In this document: positions 33,250-44,939 of the stretch, in pieces | How positions within the stretch are numbered: position 1 is the stretch's first letter | Layout of the letters: the number at the start of each line of letters is the position of its first letter | NCBI GenBank assembly: GCA_029959085.1 | Contig: JARWIR010000011.1 | Location: forward strand, 11,595,840-11,659,839 | Length of the DNA stretch: 64,000 nt | Direction of reading: 5' to 3' | From: Nemophila menziesii | Lineage: Eukaryota > Streptophyta > Magnoliopsida > Boraginales > Hydrophyllaceae | Notes under the pieces: model-generated | Databases searched by the model: none | What the model saw: only the letters and a program-made list of their open reading frames with translations | Told to the model about the DNA's origin: nothing | Position numbers and translations under genes: made by a program

Positions 33250-33799
33250 TAGGACCGTAAACGAGTCGAGCCGAGCCGAATACTAGATGTACAAGCATGT
33301 TTGTTAAATTTCTCGAGCCGAGCCAAGCTCAAATTTAAACGAGCTGGGCCGAGCCGAACTCAAAATTTTAACTAGCCGAGCTCGAGCTTCCAGTGATCCA
33401 AATCAGAAATGTTAGAACTTGTTTATTTAACTTATATAATAGACTTTTTTTAGAGTCGATCACGGGTTTCTCACGAACAATTAGTTTTGTATCGTTGAAA
33501 TGAGACTTTCATGAATGGTTTGTATTTGATAGAGTGTGTGGTATGAAAATATGAAACAAAACATTAAAGAGAAGATAAATATCTAAAGAAATTAAAAATA
33601 CCTAGTTTGATATTGAAAGTTTAATAATATATTTATATGTAAATAATATATTAATTTATTATTTTTATAATTATATACGAGCTCACGAGCCGAGCTCGAG
33701 AAAGCTTGTTTATTTATCGAGCTTCGCTGATCTTGAACGAGTTTTTCTCTGAGCCAAGCTCGAGCTGCTCGCGAGCAGCTTGGTTCATTTACATCCCTA
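33250..33799. mobile_element. hAT-like non-autonomous element, GAGCTCGAGC-rich ends
   Basis: The 550-bp element starts TAGGACCGTAAACGAGTC and ends, in reverse complement, TAGGGATGTAAATGAACC. Both ends continue into long stretches of CGAGCCGAGC and GAGCTCGAGC words, which lets them pair as extended imperfect inverted repeats. The flanks are CCTAAAAT (33242-33249) and CCTAAAAC (33800-33807), an 8-bp target duplication with one mismatch. TAGGGRTGTAAA ends and an 8-bp duplication fit the hAT superfamily. The centre (about 33420-33660) is AT-rich and shows no transposase. Confidence 0.85.
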
Positions 33800-33807
33800 C
33801 CTAAAAC

Positions 33808-34440
33808 ACAACATTTATATCATATCTATAGCAAAACAGTCAGACTCCCGAAAACTATTGTACAATTAATTGTACACTTGTAAAACAAATACGAAAAAAC
33901 AAACCTAAATGGCTTGGCCTGGACTATCTTCTATCAAATTTAACAACTATCGTTCAAAAAAAAAACTGATCAAACAAAATTACAAGTCATGTTTCACACA
34001 AGTTTATTAGAAATCTTTATATAATTAACAAGTTTTTTTTATGAGTGCATAAACAACAAAACAACAAAAATAACGTAAAACATAGGTAACCAATTATAAT
34101 TAACAAGTTTATCTAAAACCTTTCTACTATCAATAGCTTCTCGTGCTTTATCCAAAGCAGAAAATACATCTTCCGCACGATCACATCCATGTAAATGACC
34201 AATCACTCCAGTATTTAAATAGTTTTTTTTAATAATATTCCAAATAAATAAATAAAAAATTGTAAATATATATCGAATTAAAAAATAATTGCAAAACTGT
34301 ACCAAACCGTTATCTCCGTTGTCGATTTAGATTTGGATTCGACATTTAGGATGCCGAGGTTGTTTTCTTTCATAATCCGCGATAATTTTCGTCGATCCTC
34401 GCCACTATTTCATTCCCACCGATCTACCCGTTTATATTCC
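33808..34440. other. Spacer with one unrecognised open frame
   Basis: Mostly AT-rich. On the minus strand at about 34095-34215 there is a protein-like stretch GVIGHLHGCDRAEDVFSALD continuing KAREAIDSRKV, whose composition differs from the surrounding AT-rich noise. It is flanked by poly-A and poly-T sequence and could be a captured exon. I do not recognise the family. Confidence 0.35.
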
Positions 34441-34460
34441 CAAATTACCCTTTTTCAACC

Positions 34461-34470
34461 CTATAAATAA
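34461..34470 (+). promoter_or_regulatory. Candidate TATA box of the MULE transposase
   Basis: CTATAAATAA lies about 100 bp before the MULE reading frame begins and is followed by a CT-rich leader (CTTTTCTCTTCTCTTC). The arrangement resembles a plant core promoter. Activity is inferred. Confidence 0.45.
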
Positions 34471-34559
34471 TACCACAAAATTCACTAAATCTCACACCAC
34501 TTTTCTCTTCTCTTCAACTCTTTATATAATTCAGTTCATGTTTAGTTGGAAACGGGAAA

Positions 34560-36440
34560 TATCATGTTGATATATCGAGTTAGGTAGATTTTATACGACG
34601 GCCGGATATTGTTCAAACACAAGGGGTCATTAGTAGATCTTATGTCGTAGCAAAAATTTCAACATCCTATGAAGAATTATTTCGATTGAATCCAACAACT
34701 CTGGATGAAATCTATAATCCCGATGAGGATGATGATAGGTTGTCCAGCGATGGGGAATTTTCGACTCCCGAAGATTAAGGGTCGTCAACTGATGAGGAGG
34801 CTCCTCCATGTACCATGGGGCCACCTACTTTGGGATTTACAAATGTTTCTTCAACTGGTCAAAACCTTTCAATGACTGGTCAAACTTCTGTTGAGATTCA
34901 GCTAGAGAGGCAGGTGCTCAAAGGAAGAGTTTATCGAGCAATCAAATCATGGCACGTAGCCGACCACCTTCACTTCGCTATGAAAAGGTCTGCCAATGAT
35001 CATGTTAACCTTGTATGGAAAATGAAAGATAGTGGTTGTTCATGCAGGTGCCGATGTTCGATAAGGAAAACTAATCGGTTGTGGGAAGTATCAAAAGTAA
35101 GCGCCCTACACTCATGTCATTACAAGGTGGTGTTCAACAATCATCACAATATTACATCTGAGTTTGTGGCTGAATAGGTGTACCATATAGTGCGAGCTGA
35201 TTTAGAAATACCTATCTCGGTTATAATGACAAGTTTCTCTCAACAACTCAAATACAATATTTCGTATCTAAAGGCGTGGCGAGCAAAGCAGAAAGTTTTG
35301 GAACAAGTGTTTGGAACACATGAGGAAGGGTTTCCAAAATTACCACGACTTTTCAACAAGATCAGACGCTCAAACCCTGCGAGTGTTGTAGGATTTTGCC
35401 ATTGTTACATCGATCGGTCTACTAATACTACAACTTCTAGCATTGTGTTTTGGGCATTCATAGCCGCTATTGAATGTTTCCAATATTCTAGGCCTTTGGT
35501 AAGTATTGACGAAACTTATTAATACAAAAAATACAATGGAAAATTACTCATTGGTTTTGCATATGATGTTGTGAATCGACTGTATCCTTTATGCTCTACC
35601 ATAGACGATACCGTGTCAAATGAAACGTGGGGGTTTAGGTATTTGAGAACACTCGTTACAAAAAGAAAACTGTGTATCTTGTTTGATTGTCATCCAGCCA
35701 TTTTACATGCTGTGGCAAAGAATGGCCGAATGCTAAACATCACTTTTGTGCGCGTCAATTGCAAGCAATTTCAACCACAAATGTCATGGTTCTGCGATGA
35801 AGAAGTTCTCGTACATAATGGCGAGTAATACTTGCAAGTGGAGATTCTTAGAAGACCGTAATTTTTTTGTAAATTGGGTGAAAATGGAAGCTACAAGAAG
35901 TGGATCGAGGATATTCCTCTGGAACAATGTACGCTCCTGCACGATCAAGGTCACGGTATGGTGTCATGACTACTAATTTATCTGAGATTTTAAAACACGT
36001 GTTGAAATGATCAAGAGGGTTTCCGCTGATTGCAGTTGTATTCCTAACATTCTATCGGGCCAACTATTATTTCTCAACTAGACGTACACAGACGGGCAAA
36101 CCAGAAGCATTACAACACACATTTCCGTTTAAGGTGCAAACATTAATCAATCTGAGCGCAACGAAGTCCGAATATTGTAAATACTTACAATTTAACCGTG
36201 AGAAAGGTGTATTCGAAGTTCAGGCATTTAAGGTCAAACTCTGGTAGGATTAGTAGCTCCAAGTCTTTTCAAGGTAGATATTGGAAGGCGCCATTGCGAT
36301 TGTGGAAAATGATAGTTATTAAACATAACATGTCAACATCCAACGGAGGTTTCATCAAACTTAAGAATAAAAGTTCAGGATTTAGTGTCAGAGTTTTATA
36401 CTAGTGAAGCCGGCCACAAACAGTGGTTCTCGTCATTTAA
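34560..36440 (+). pseudogene. MULE (Mutator-like) transposase pseudogene
   Basis: One frame runs from about 34582 with an acidic N-terminus (NPDEDDDRLSSDGEF), one stop near 34768, then the MuDR-type zinc domain (CSCRCRCSIRKTNRLWEVSK, LHSCHYKVVFNNHHNITSEF). This is followed by a stop at 35175-35177. The MULE catalytic domain follows: YLKAWRAKQKVLEQVFGTHE, VVGFCHCYIDRS, VFWAFIAAIECFQYSRPLVS with IDETY, KYNGKLLIGFAYDVVNRLYP, and RKLCILFDCHPAI. After frameshifts come YGVMTTNLSEILKHVLK and a SWIM zinc finger reading VDIGRRHCDCGK, two stops, then NITCQH (about 36265-36350). Stops at 35175 and 35521 and the later frameshifts make it inactive. Terminal inverted repeats were not found. Confidence 0.9.
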
Positions 36441-36541
36441 CGTCATGAACAACCCCTATTATTGGTAAGAAGATAGATACATCTTTTCTTGCTACAATAT
36501 ATCAATTTCTATATAAATCATCTCACCATCTTCCTTTTCTT

Positions 36542-36977
36542 CTATTTTCTCATGCTTTCCCTTCTCTCTTCCTCTTCTATCAACTTTGTTTGTATTTCAT
36601 CCTCCTCCCTACCAATCCTTTCACTGTAAATAAAACACCATTAATTGTGTAACAAAACTAGAAATATGATTTTTACTATTTTCCTATAACTATTTACTTA
36701 CATGTGTTTTTCTTCCTGTAATATATCATCAAATCCAGCTTCCATATCACAATCATCATCCTCATCTTGAAACCTCTTTGGATCATACCTGAAATTAAAA
36801 ACAATTCACCCATCAAATTTCACCTACACAATTAACAAAGTAGGGTAAAATAAAATAAAAAAAGAATTACCTCATCTTAGTCATTTGTCTCAACATGTTC
36901 ATCGCTTCTTCATTCTCATTATTATACCTTTTATTCGGCGCCTCTTCACGTCTAATCGGTTTTCTTTTAACTTCCAT
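36542..36977 (-). CDS. SPT2 chromatin-protein C-terminal gene fragment, three exons
   Basis: On the minus strand three exons join without a stop: 36977-36871, 36788-36702 and 36623-36542 (TAG). This gives 91 codons. Both introns have GT-AG ends (GTAATTC..AATTTCAG and GTAAGTAA..ATTTACAG), and the phases fit. The product reads YDPKRFQDEDDDCDMEAGFD, then DILQEEKHIERIGREEDE, then LIEEEERRESMRK. This matches the conserved C-terminal SPT2 domain: acidic D/E run, MEAxFDDIxxEE, then IxREEDE and IEEEERRExMRK. Plant SPT2 proteins, histone-binding factors of transcribed chromatin, are several hundred residues long, so this is a truncated copy. It lies 100 bp past the MULE transposase on the opposite strand, suggesting capture by the MULE. 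TTTTTAG just upstream of the ATG could be the acceptor of a lost upstream intron. Confidence 0.75.
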
Positions 36978-36989
36978 ACGAGATATATT

Positions 36990-37844
36990 ATTTCCTAAAA
37001 ATTGGATGATTACACTTTTAAACTTCTTTGATTAACTCCTCTTTGAAGAGATTACACTTTAAAACTTCTTTGATTAACTCCTTTATTGAGTGGATTTGAT
37101 AAGTTTAATGATCAAAATTGGATGATTAACTATGTTAGCTTGAGACCTCTATTTTTGGATATAGACTTGTAGTAATTAATTGAGTTGGTAATTATTATAT
37201 GTAAAAGACCTCCCTATTATAGCCAATAAATCTGCCTGGCGCCGGCTTGTCAGTCTTGGGGGCGGTATGTCGGTTCGACTTGTCCTTTAGATAGAGGATT
37301 ATGCATAAATATATATAGTTTAAAACATATACTATCACTATGCAATAATCAAGGGATATTTAAATGAGTTTTTCCAAATATTAAAACAAGATTTAAAATA
37401 TGTTAGACTAACACATATGTTTAATTGTAATTTGTTACAATTACACGATACTTAAAATTTAAACTCTTGCAAATTAGTTACAAAAATATTTTTTTCCAAA
37501 CAAAAACTTTTCAAGTTTCTAGATTTATTATGTACTTTGTGTATATAATTTAACATGGAAACAAGCTACTTGCATTATATTAAAAGGACCTCAAATGTCC
37601 CATATATAAAATTCAGGATGGTATCATTTACCCATGTCAAGAATATAATATAAATAGAGATTTGGGGTGGGGACATTCCTTAAAACAAATATTTCTTTTG
37701 TTACACATAACAAAACCTTTCTCTCTTTCACCTATTTTATAACTTCAGCCGCCATCACCTATATTAAAACCTGAATTTTACATCCACTTCCATCTTCACC
37801 TTAACCGCAAACACAAGAATCACAATCATCATCCTAAGAATACT
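36990..37844. other. Intergenic stretch with a short tandem duplication
   Basis: At 37008-37083 a 33-bp word (GATTACACTTTAAAACTTCT..GATTAACTCCT) is present twice, 42 bp apart, with a one-base length difference. A local GC-rich patch (GGCGCCGGCTTGTC, about 37240-37255) stands out. From 37660 to 37840 the DNA has a promoter-like appearance, with TATAAATAGAGA at about 37650 and then a CT- and CA-rich leader, but no gene follows before copy D. Confidence 0.4.
37008..37083 (+). repeat. 33-bp direct duplication
   Basis: Two copies of a word containing CTTCTTTGATTAACTCCT are separated by CTTTGAAGA. Confidence 0.85.
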
Positions 37845-38849
37845 TAAATCCTAAATTTTTTTGATATTGATACACTTAGTTTTCTCAATTCTTTTTTTTC
37901 TCTTGACAAGTAATATTTTTAACATGGATAGATATATTTAACATGGATTATGACAAAGAGGATTTTAAGTACTATTATAATCCATATTCATTATACTATA
38001 TCTTATTATAAAAAATTAAAGAAACATTACAAAAGAAAGTAATACTCAATGGAGGATATTAAATTTATTAAACAAGTATCAATAAAAAATATAGTCAATA
38101 TAAATAAATATGTTTAATCACTAAATATATTGAGAGAGATTAGCTTTGAAAACCTAGATTATGTTTTCTTTCATTTTCATTATGAAACATTTACTTAATT
38201 GATGATCAAATCCGTTTAATCAGAGTTAGGTTTAACTAACTTAACATAAATTTTAAACCAGGAAATGAGAAATTGCAAACAAAACTGTTATGGATTAGAA
38301 TTACAATTAGATAATATCAATTTTAAAAACGTAATTTACTCACTTCTTATTAATAGACCAACAACAAAAAACATAAGCATTTTTTTATGTTCTGAATTAA
38401 AATATCAGAATGCCTAATGAAAAAGTACAAATATAAAGCAACACAATAGTTTTAAAAATAATAAATCAAATTTTACCTTGTCTATGATATCTTGATTGAA
38501 ATGTCATGATCAACATTCTGAAATAAAATTATGGTGAAATTGCAAGTCGATGTTAAATATATATGAGCACGAAAGAATTAAAAAAGAATGCGACGGTTTT
38601 AGAAGAGAAAGGACAAGAGGAAGAAGATAATAAAAGGTTTAAAAAAAATTGAGTAGAAGAATTGATATAAACTTGTAAACGTACGTATATTTGGAGGCGG
38701 TGGTTTAGGGTTTTTGTATTGGCAAATCTATCAAATTTTTTAAGTGGGTATCTCAAACATACATTACATTTTGTCCAGCCCAATGGGTTACAAGAAAAGA
38801 CCAAAATAAGCCGGCCTACTAACATTACAAATTAAGAAAAAGCTTAATA

Positions 38850-39485
38850 AAAAATTAATATCAAGCAGCTTTTCGAGAATCCTTTTGCAGAAAGAGGCGC
38901 CATTAAAAAATATTCACAAGTATTAGAAATTAATCCTCATTCTAATAATCAATTTTTGGCGGCCAGTCTATATATTGACAAGCCAACCACGTGATAAAGG
39001 AGCAGCGAAGAATACAACACTTACCCCATACAATATTGTACCATTTGACCTCAGGTACGCCTTTATTTATTTTGTTTATTGTTTTGCTAAAGGAGAATTT
39101 ACCTTTTATTGATTCATCCAAGAATATTTTAACACTTTGATTATTGAGTCTAACTCCTTGCAGATTGGGGAGTAAACCACCAATTGATGAAGGAAGCCTC
39201 CATCTTTAATTATCAAAGCAATCAACAACAATCTTAATATAGTTTATACCCAACTGATCAACTTCTAGATTCAGAACTATGGAAATATCACTTTAATTAA
39301 GTCATTTATCCCATATCACAAAAGTAAGTTCCCCATTGTTTACTTTGTAGAAAATGAAATTAAAAGCTAGATTCCTAACTTTGAGTAGCTATTTCCAAAC
39401 CCAGGTGTGGCTATATAATTAGCACACCTTGTTAAAAGTTTCTATATTAGGAATACCCAATCCACCATGATGTTTAGGGTGTTAA
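38850..39485 (-). pseudogene. LINE ORF2 3' region, copy D (most decayed)
   Basis: The GGLGIPN motif (reverse of CCAATCCACCATGATG, about 39460) and the zf-RVT segment are still recognisable. Deletions are visible, including loss of the segment before CAAGCAGCTTTTCGAG at about 38860, and frames differ from units A-C. Confidence 0.65.
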
Positions 39486-40105
39486 AAATATTGAAGGAAT
39501 AAATATGAAATATTTTTTATAATAAAACACCATATATCTAGTATTCTTTTTTCTCTACACTTATTTTCCCATAATCTAGTTTCAAAAACTTCCCCACAAC
39601 TTTTTGAAATCCCTTAGACCTCTCATAATCTCATTTAAATATTTCTTTTTAGGATTTGATTCTTTAATCTAAATTTACATCAAAATACTTACACTGTTAT
39701 CCCAACCCGCACTTACTCAAATTTTTTTCTTGTTTTCCTCCTCCACGGTGGTAATGATGACTTCATCTTCTATTAGAGTCTTAGCTATGTCATCAACATC
39801 CAAAAAGGTCACATTGTTGAGGCCTTCAATAATTTTGAGCTTCTAAATGATCCCTTAATACACTCTTATTGTTGCGCGTTCCTAAAAAAGAAAGAAAATC
39901 TTTGGGACTATTCTAATTGTAAAAATTATATTTCATAATCAACTTGTTATATATTCTTATTGTCCATGTTATAATTTTTATTTCTTTAATGTCACAGTGT
40001 TAGTATAATTTAAGAATGTGATGACGTTAACTATATAAATAAAGTTTAGTCTTGAGATTTACCCGTTCGGAAGGGCAATCCAGATGGTGTACGTTAACAT
40101 AGTGA

Positions 40106-40440
40106 CTAGTCAAGCAATTTAAATGTTAATCTCTTTCGCGAATTACGTGCCTTCTCAATGAGTATCTTATATAATCCAAAAAGGTCGGTAACACTGTATA
40201 TCTTTGAATTATTTTTGAAACTAACACCAGAAGTGTGTATTATAAAAGTTTCATACTCTTTCTTTGGGATAATATCATACATAAATAAGAGTAGTTGAAA
40301 TGCACCATATCCAAAAAAATGATTTACAAGAAAATCCATACTAGCACGACCAATAAGCCTATGCCACAACCAATGATTATCTTTAAAACTCGATAACTAT
40401 CTAACTTTGGCACATAAGATTTTAAATTTTACTATGTAAA
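40106..40440 (-). pseudogene. Copia gag-pre-integrase fragment, copy D
   Basis: The minus strand encodes MWHRLIGRASMDFLVNHF, matching the Copia pre-integrase motif (L-W-H-R-R-L-G-H-A-S), with SVTDLFGLYK further on that may correspond to the start of integrase (L-D-L-F-G-P). The rest is frameshifted. The linked protease and gag pieces lie immediately to the right (40560-41746), in the correct order for a minus-strand element. Confidence 0.7.
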
Positions 40441-40559
40441 TACCTACTCTAATCACAGTAAAAATAACCTCTTTTTTTAATTTTTTTAAAAAATTATATA
40501 TAGAGGGTTCTAATTTAACCTTATAACATTCATCACAAAATTGATTAAACTAAGAAGAT

Positions 40560-41750
40560 AATAAAATATTCAATTAAGAAAAGAACATTTTTTAAAATAA
40601 TTCATACTACCAATGGTTCCTTTTTTAAAAACTTCTCCTCCTATGTTGTTGGAGAAAGTTACTTTTCCATTACGTCCTTTTCTTGTAATATTGTATAAGA
40701 GTGATTCATTTCCCTTAATATGACTATATCATCCACTATCAAGTATCAATATTTTTTTATTGATGCTATTCTTACCGTACAAGACAATAGAATTAGATAT
40801 TAGGTATTCAAGTTAGGTCTATGGGTATTAACGCTGCCCTTTCTTTTTAAAATTCTTTTGGCCTTTTACATAGATAAATATGGGAACCATAGGTACAAGT
40901 ATTTATATCAAATTTGGAAAAAGGAAAGCTAGAATAGGAAACTATATTTGATGCTCTCACAAAAACGATTTTAGAGTAACGAATATTACCAAAGGGATCA
41001 AAACAAAAAGTACCATTTTCATGACGAGTAACTTGTCAAATTATATTTATCTTTGTGTAAAATTTAAAAACTTCATTCTAGATCTTTTAACTTTTCCAAA
41101 GGAAAGGAATTTTATTTGACAATGATGGAAGTATTATCCTCGAGTTCATTATTGTTTCCTAAAGAAGTTTCTAAAAAGTTTTCAAAAATTTGGTTTTGTT
41201 TGATTTAAGAGAGTTTTTTAAATCACGTAAAAAAATCATAAGATATTTCAATACCATCATCGGATTAATCTTGAGATAAACATAAGTTAGAGTTAGAGTT
41301 TACCTCATCTGCTTCTCCTTTTTCAGTAGCCATGAAAGAAACATAGTTGGCTACATGATCTTCATCATCACTTTGATTTAAGCAAGAATCAACACATGTT
41401 GCATTAATGCCTTTATTGGCTTTTCTTTTAGAATTTTACGGAAATTAGATTTGATATGGCCACTTTTATGATAATGATAACATGTAGGCTCATTCTTCAT
41501 ATGACTCTTGTAAAGTTTTCTTGAGGCACCACAATCTTTATATCTTTTGTGTCTCATAAGCTCTATTTTATTTGATGTAATACCCACCAATACACACTTA
41601 TGTCTTGTATAGAATACCTCTTGACATAATATAATACTTTCACCCAGAATAAAACAATAACACACATATCCTTTTTTTTCTCTTTTTAGTAAAAGATTTT
41701 TTTGAATTATTACCAATAAACTTTTATTTATAACATTATATACCATTAAA
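40560..41750 (-). pseudogene. Copia gag C-terminus and protease, copy alpha
   Basis: From right to left: a gag segment with YKSHMKNEPTCYHYHKSGHI, a zinc knuckle of CX2CX4HX4C type with its second and last Cys replaced (CYHYHKSGHIKSNF). Then come an acidic stretch reading in another frame CVDSCLNQSDDEDHVANYV and SFMATEKGEADE, and the protease motif ILDSG-YSHIKGNESLLYNI (usual form L-D-S-G-C-S-R-H-M-T-G). The acidic tail after the knuckle and the protease wording suggest a Sirevirus-like Copia, but this is not certain. Stops and frame changes are frequent. Confidence 0.75.
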
Positions 41751-43640
41751 ATATATTCAATACTTATTTTTTATTTAATAAATATATTATACCCATATCT
41801 CTAATTCTACTCTTTAATTTTTAAAACTATATATATATATATTAAAATCTCTCTGTTAAACTAAACTAGTTTTAGATATACAAGAAATATTCTCTCCATA
41901 TTTCTTTTTTTTTTAGTTTAGTTCTACTATTTCTCAACATCTTATGAGTTTTCTCTTTTGATCTTGTTAAACATGTAATGGATTTTGTAAGATTTATTGA
42001 GTTTTATTCTTTTCATATGTTTTCATATTTGTTTTCTTATCATAGCAATTCTTAAAGTATATATCCATTGACATTTTTAATCATCTATTTTATGAAAAAA
42101 TATTCATACAACCTAGTGCTCAAATTTCTTTTATAGGTCTGAAATCTACAATAAAATTTATATGGAATAAGCATAAAACAAACTATATTAGCTTGAAACC
42201 TTGAACAAAATTTATATACCCAAATTATTGAAAAACTTATTTAATGTTTTGAAGCCAAGATCAAATATTAATGGGGCTTCGTACCTTGTTTTAAATTATC
42301 ACCTCGAAATAAAAAAAAATCACGAAGGCTCAAAACCTTAACATAAAAATATAGTTTTGAAGCAAGATTTGTTTGATGAGGAAAAACTCATATGGATTTC
42401 ATGAATATTACAAGAAATTAAAAAAAGAAAGAATTATGTGTTCTTAAAGTAATGCACTAAAGTAACCTAAATATTCAAGTCTATTAAAGCCTAAAATGTC
42501 ATAATTAAAGTTTTTTTATATGAATTGTGGATAAACGTATTTATTATTTCCCAAAAGGATTGTGCAGAAATATTGGTATGATTTATTCACTAAATTTGTA
42601 AAGACTTGATGATGAAAATATGCTTACACATTATGAATAAGAAGTTCGTTCCTATTTATAATTCAAGAACTAATATATGAACCAGAAGTTTGTTGATAGA
42701 TTTGGCATATCTTTAAATAAGAAAATGAGATTAATTTATAGAAAGACATAACATTAGGGGTAGATATGTTGGAAAACTAAATAAAATATAAAATGCACAA
42801 ATATTTTGGATAATATGTGTAAACTTTGCAAAACCAATGTTTTAAACGTGTGACCTCCCTTGTAAATATGAAAAAAACTTTACCATTTGCACAATATAAT
42901 AACTTCTTATTAAATTGGGTAAAAGAAATTCTTAGTTCAAGTTCAAGTGCTACTAAGCTAATTGTTGATTTTGAACGAACAAATACAAAATTAACGAGTG
43001 AATCGAATATTTGTTTCATTGTATATTATCAAGTATATACTCCTGAAGTATCTATATAAAAAATAAAAAAATTCGAAATATTTTGTTATTATTTATAACA
43101 TTATGTAATATTTTATTTCATACAAATATATTTGATACATTATATTTACTTTATTAACATATAATAACCACGTCTCTAATTCTACCCTTTAATTTTTTAA
43201 ATTATATATATATATTAAAATCTTTCTATTATACCAAACTAGTTTTAGAAATACAAAAAAAATATTCTCCATATATATTTCTCTTTAGTTCAGTTCTAAT
43301 ATTTCTCAACACCTTATCATCACGAGTTTGCTCTTTTGATCTTATGAATTGATTTGCTAAGATGATCACCAATACCCTCTAGGGAATTCAACCAATCTTT
43401 TTTGTCTTTTTTCAAGACTCTTTTTTAACATGAAAAATTTATATTTAACGGTCAAATATTTTACTCTCTTAAAAAAAGTATCCTTCATATTTTATGTTTT
43501 TTTATTTTATTATTTAATTAAGATCTTTAAGAAATAACATGTATATTTATAGACACAATTTGTTTTTTTTAAATAATATACTAAAATTTAATTTCAAATG
43601 TTTAAATAATTTATTTGTTTAAAAGGTGAATATATTTTTT
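41751..43640. other. Shuffled non-coding Copia modules (Y, X', Z, Y)
   Basis: Module Y (CTCTAATTCTACTCTTTAAT, a TATATATATA run, AAACTAGTTTTAGATA, TTCTCAACA) occurs at about 41760-42000 and again at 43140-43440, and once in every 2.08-kb unit. The module at about 42375-42555 (ATTCAAGTCTATTAAAGCCT, AATTGTGGATAAAC) matches the left end of the array. Module Z (42560-43070) recurs at 45770-46290. These may be LTR or untranslated parts of the same Copia family. Open frames at 42777-43059 overlap on both strands and match nothing. Confidence 0.6.
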
Positions 43641-44900
43641 TAATGGTCAATGATCCAAAAAATAAAATTAATATTTTACTTGCCACAAAGAATAATCAAT
43701 TAATCAGCTAGGTACGTCTTCTCATCAACATCGTTACCTTTATTCTTGTTTATTAAGAGTTCTGGATGTTTCTATATGGGAGTTCCAACCTACTTGGAAT
43801 TATTTAGTTGAAACTTCTTAATAAGATCCTTGTCTTATTTAGTTTGGTTGAGACGGATCCCATCTTTCATTTTCTTTATTTTCAATCTGAGAAAGAAGTA
43901 AAATTCTCCAATCATGCTTAATTAGAATTTACTATGCATACTCCTATCAAAATACTTACAAAGAGTTTTATTAGTAGAACCAAATATGATATCATCAACA
44001 TATATTTGATCAATAAGCACATCATAGTGTTTTATATTTTATATAATAGGAAGAATCATTTTTTCTTTTTTGAAAACCATCTTGGACTAAAATAGAGCTT
44101 AGCCTATCATACTAAGCCCTATGAACTTCTTTTAAACAATTTATCTATTTTTAGGTCTAAAAACATGATTTGAAAAAATAATATTTTTAGATCTCTAGGA
44201 ACCTCTTTATCAATAAAACCATTTATAAAGGAATTTCTTACATACATTTGAAATAGTTTAAATTACATGTCAAAAGAAAAATCTAGTAGCATACGCATAG
44301 ATTCTAGTCTGGTTGCGGAAGAAAATGTATCATCAAAATTAATACCTTACTCTGGTTATACCCTTAAAAAAAAGGCGAGGTTTGTTTCTAGTTATAATAT
44401 TTGAATAATCAATTTTTTTACAAAGTACAAATCATGTTCCAATGATATTGTTATCATTAGGTTATTCATCAAGATTCTATATATTTGTTTTTTCAAATTG
44501 ATTTAACTCATCATGCATTGCATTTACCAAATGATCATCATGTAGATCTTATTTTGTATTCTCTCGTTTGAATTTAGACAGGAAATTACAATGAGAACAC
44601 AAATCATTAAGAGTTAAATGTTTTCTTATCCCTTTCATTGTATCACCAAGTATTATCTTTGGCAAGAGTCCTATAACATTCTTCCTACTTCCAAAATGTT
44701 CCTTGGGAGTTTCATCATTCATCTCTCCAATAATTTGAGTATGAGGATAAATTTAAGGTTATGATATAATAGGTTTTACTTCTTCTTCAAGTTGATGGAA
44801 CGTGGTATATTCAACCTTTTATTTTTTCACTTTCTTTCAAAAGGATTTCCATCATCAAATTCAACGTACATGGATTAATACTAAGAATATTATAGGAAAT
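43641..44900 (-). pseudogene. Copia reverse transcriptase and linker, copy beta
   Basis: Minus-strand relics in order: the linker before RT, a decayed RLESMRMLLDFSFDM and FKLFQMYVRNSFINGFIDKE (usual form L-Y-Q-M-D-V-K-S-A-F-L-N-G), and IYVDDIIFG at about 43985-44011, the RT catalytic YVDD motif. The thumb follows as a LENFTSFSD stretch near 43880-43950. It is frameshifted many times. This copy still has the RT palm that is missing from the tandem units, so it shows what the unit ancestor contained. Confidence 0.75.
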
Positions 44901-44939
44901 TCAATGAAAAAAGCACATTTTTTATAAGAAAATAATCCT

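Larger units (their letters stand above)
37845..40455 (+). repeat. Copy D of the chimeric block (diverged)
   Basis: From ACTTAAATCCTAAATTTTTTT onward, D is colinear with units A-C (corresponding to A from about 24145) but with many substitutions and indels. It lacks the first part of X. At its right end it continues, like unit C, into Copia gag-pre-integrase sequence, which supports C and D as older copies from before the filler junction arose. Confidence 0.88.

Noticed and set aside
34630..34824. 64-codon minus-strand open frame
   Set aside because: It is antisense to the acidic N-terminus of the MULE transposase, which is clearly coding-derived on the plus strand.
42777..43059. Two overlapping open frames on opposite strands
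   Set aside because: The segment is module Z, present again at 45770-46290 with different frames and stops. Neither translation matches a family.
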